13,928 bases of DNA from CAG-390 sp045543615 (lineage in GTDB: Bacteria; Bacillota; Clostridia; Oscillospirales; CAG-272): positions 1 through 13,928 of the forward strand of contig JAZPXL010000028.1 of assembly GCA_045543615.1 (NCBI GenBank), in the 5' to 3' direction. This document shows positions 12,647 to 13,928 of the stretch, piece by piece. The translations under genes and the position numbers were made by a program. Every line of letters begins with the position of its first letter. Position 1 is the stretch's first letter. The notes below the pieces were generated by a model, which worked only from the letters and a program-made list of their open reading frames with translations, was not told the DNA's origin and made no database searches.

Positions 12647-13510
12647 ATGAATAACACAATTTTTGCTGTAACAAAAAAGCCGTTGGCTCTAATTCTCTCC
12701 CTTTTGTTAATTATTCCTACATTTATTTTTTCATCGTTCTCTGTAAACGACAAGACTTTGACGCTTGATGAGGCAAAAAATCTTATCGTTGATGCAATAG
12801 AGCTGTCATATTATACCTTTGATTCGCTTGAAGTAATGTATACTCTTAAGCCCGATATGAATGACACGGTTGTGCCTGAGGGTTTTCCTCAAAGCGATTC
12901 TAGAAGATATATGAGAATAAAAGAAGATAGAATGATGGGGGGCTCTTTGAGTGGTATGGAGGAATTTGCGAAATCTATATATACCGATGATATGTATCTT
13001 AAAATGAGTTCTTCGGCTACTATTGTTCACTCTTATTCACAAAATGGAGTGGGAAAGGACTACGAAACACCTTTGTTTTATCGCAACGAAAAGGGAGAGC
13101 TCTATATGTATCAAACGGTATACAGACAGCTATTCATCGTTCACGATATGGAGACTTTATCCCCAGAATCTATCATAGCAAAGCTTAATAGCACATCCTC
13201 TGACGAAGCAAGCGTTTCTGTTGGATGCATACTTGGTGATAATGTGGCAAATGCTTGGGTTGAGTGCAAATTTCTCAAGACAAAGGATGGCTGGAGAATC
13301 GCCGACTGTGACTTTACAACAGCTGTCAGCACGCTCTACATTCCTCAGGGACTTGGAGAAATATTTAAACCTCGTGAGGACGGCACAAGCTCAGGCGCGC
13401 CCAACACCGCTGACGCTTCGTTTGAGCAGATTGTAATGCTGACCGTAGTTGCCACACTTTCGCTTGTCGCAGTTTCGGTTGCTCTCTCACGCAGACGCAG
13501 AGCTGTGTAA
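12647..13510 (+). CDS. Exported surface protein with sortase-like C-terminus
   Basis: 287 aa. Signal peptide at 1-32 (KKPLALILSLLLIIPTFIF core). The body (33-245) has no recognised domain; KTKDGWRIADCDF near 211-223 resembles the last strand of NTF2-like or similar alpha-beta folds, which is only a hint. The C-terminus is APNTAD (251-256), a hydrophobic stretch (261-280) and SRRRRAV, the order of a cell-wall sorting signal with a non-LPXTG motif. Start is fixed by GGAGG at 12636-12640. It follows the protease after 51 nt with no terminator and precedes a paralogue after 54 nt. The shared pattern GGSL-x2-M-x3-A-x2-Y-T links the two. Function unknown; association with the protease is inferred from the operon. 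Confidence 0.85.
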   Translation: MNNTIFAVTKKPLALILSLLLIIPTFIFSSFSVNDKTLTLDEAKNLIVDAIELSYYTFDSLEVMYTLKPDMNDTVVPEGFPQSDSRRYMRIKEDRMMGGSLSGMEEFAKSIYTDDMYLKMSSSATIVHSYSQNGVGKDYETPLFYRNEKGELYMYQTVYRQLFIVHDMETLSPESIIAKLNSTSSDEASVSVGCILGDNVANAWVECKFLKTKDGWRIADCDFTTAVSTLYIPQGLGEIFKPREDGTSSGAPNTADASFEQIVMLTVVATLSLVAVSVALSRRRRAV

Positions 13511-13564
13511 AATCCTTTTTATCATTTCGACAAATAAAACTAAAATAATATAGGAGGAAAAACA

Positions 13565-13928
13565 ATTAAAAATAAATTATTTAAGAGTATAGTCGTTGTA
13601 GTTTTGATACTCACGATGATTGTTCCGTCATTTGCTCTCGGTATATCTGCCGGTGGTAAAGAAATAACCATTGGTGAAGTCAATCGACTTGTTGGTACAG
13701 CTGCACTGATTGCAGATTACAGCTTTAATGTGCCTGCGGCCGGTTTGTTATATGGAGATTTTGTTATTCGCTTTGTTCCCGATGGAGAGGGTCAAAAGAT
13801 GATTACAAAGAGCTTTAATATCAACGGAGAGGAAATGCTCTATTATCTTATCAACGAGGATGAGCTGGTAGGTGGATCTCTCGAGGCTATGAAAAGCCTT
13901 GCCAGCACAGTTTACACAAGCGACATAG
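13565..13928 (+). CDS. Exported paralogue of the preceding surface protein, apparent ATT start, cut by window end
   Basis: An open frame of 121 codons runs to the window end. AGGAGG at 13552-13557 is followed 7 nt later by ATT-AAA-AAT-AAA, then a hydrophobic signal sequence (VVVLILTMIVPSFAL) and a mature part that parallels the 12647 product: K-x-I/L-T near the start, a Y-x-F motif, and EDELVGGSLEAMKSLASTVYTSD against EDRMMGGSLSGMEEFAKSIYTDD. No ATG, GTG or TTG lies upstream in frame before a stop at 13541. The first in-frame ATG (codon 18) and TTG (codon 14) fall inside the hydrophobic core and lack a ribosome site. So either ATT is used or a former ATG has mutated. Confidence 0.75.
   Translation, partial: MKNKLFKSIVVVVLILTMIVPSFALGISAGGKEITIGEVNRLVGTAALIADYSFNVPAAGLLYGDFVIRFVPDGEGQKMITKSFNINGEEMLYYLINEDELVGGSLEAMKSLASTVYTSDI

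Overview
The window looks like a chromosome segment of a Bacillota anaerobe, probably a gut-type Clostridia lineage (Oscillospirales or a neighbour). The signs are AGGAGG-type ribosome sites, sigma-A promoters with 17-bp spacers, an NdoA-type MazF, a class II aldolase, LuxS, sortase-type surface proteins and intergenic sequence packed with short hairpin repeats. The lineage is inferred from gene content only; no search was possible.

Layout. 1-104: a hairpin array cut by the window edge. 108-866 (minus): a HAD-IIB phosphatase/phosphomannomutase-like gene, with a perfect-consensus promoter divergent from the promoter of the next block. 1053-6132 (plus): a tightly spaced six-gene block: a two-helix membrane protein, luxS, a methylthioadenosine/S-adenosylhomocysteine nucleosidase, an AMP-forming acyl-CoA synthetase, a cytidylate-kinase-like NTPase and a membrane-anchored metallophosphoesterase. 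The second and third genes form a complete route from S-adenosylhomocysteine to homocysteine plus DPD/AI-2. 6133-6562: terminators, a repeat element and a ten-hairpin array. 6563-8124 (minus): fructose-bisphosphate aldolase, preceded upstream by mazF with an unusual C-terminal tail.

8125-9712 is about 1.6 kb without a believable gene. It holds two more hairpin arrays, copies of a GC-rich two-hairpin element, two inverted copies of a MITE-like element with 26-29 bp terminal inverted repeats, and AT-rich palindromes.

9713-13928 (plus): a consensus promoter preceded by 21-bp-spaced direct repeats, a structured leader of about 240 nt with a three-codon ORF behind a strong ribosome site, and then three secreted or surface proteins. 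The first is an 869-aa exported protein with beta-trefoil-like regions and a C-terminal papain-fold (C39-like) cysteine protease. The next two are paralogous exported proteins; the first has a sortase-like C-terminus, and the second runs off the window and appears to start at ATT.

The most unusual signal is a family of variable-stem hairpin arrays (four sites). Units share an 8-nt linker and a short stem with a small loop, but the stem sequence changes from unit to unit while the two arms stay complementary. Similar hairpins also occur inside the other two repeat families, so the hairpin looks like an exchangeable module.
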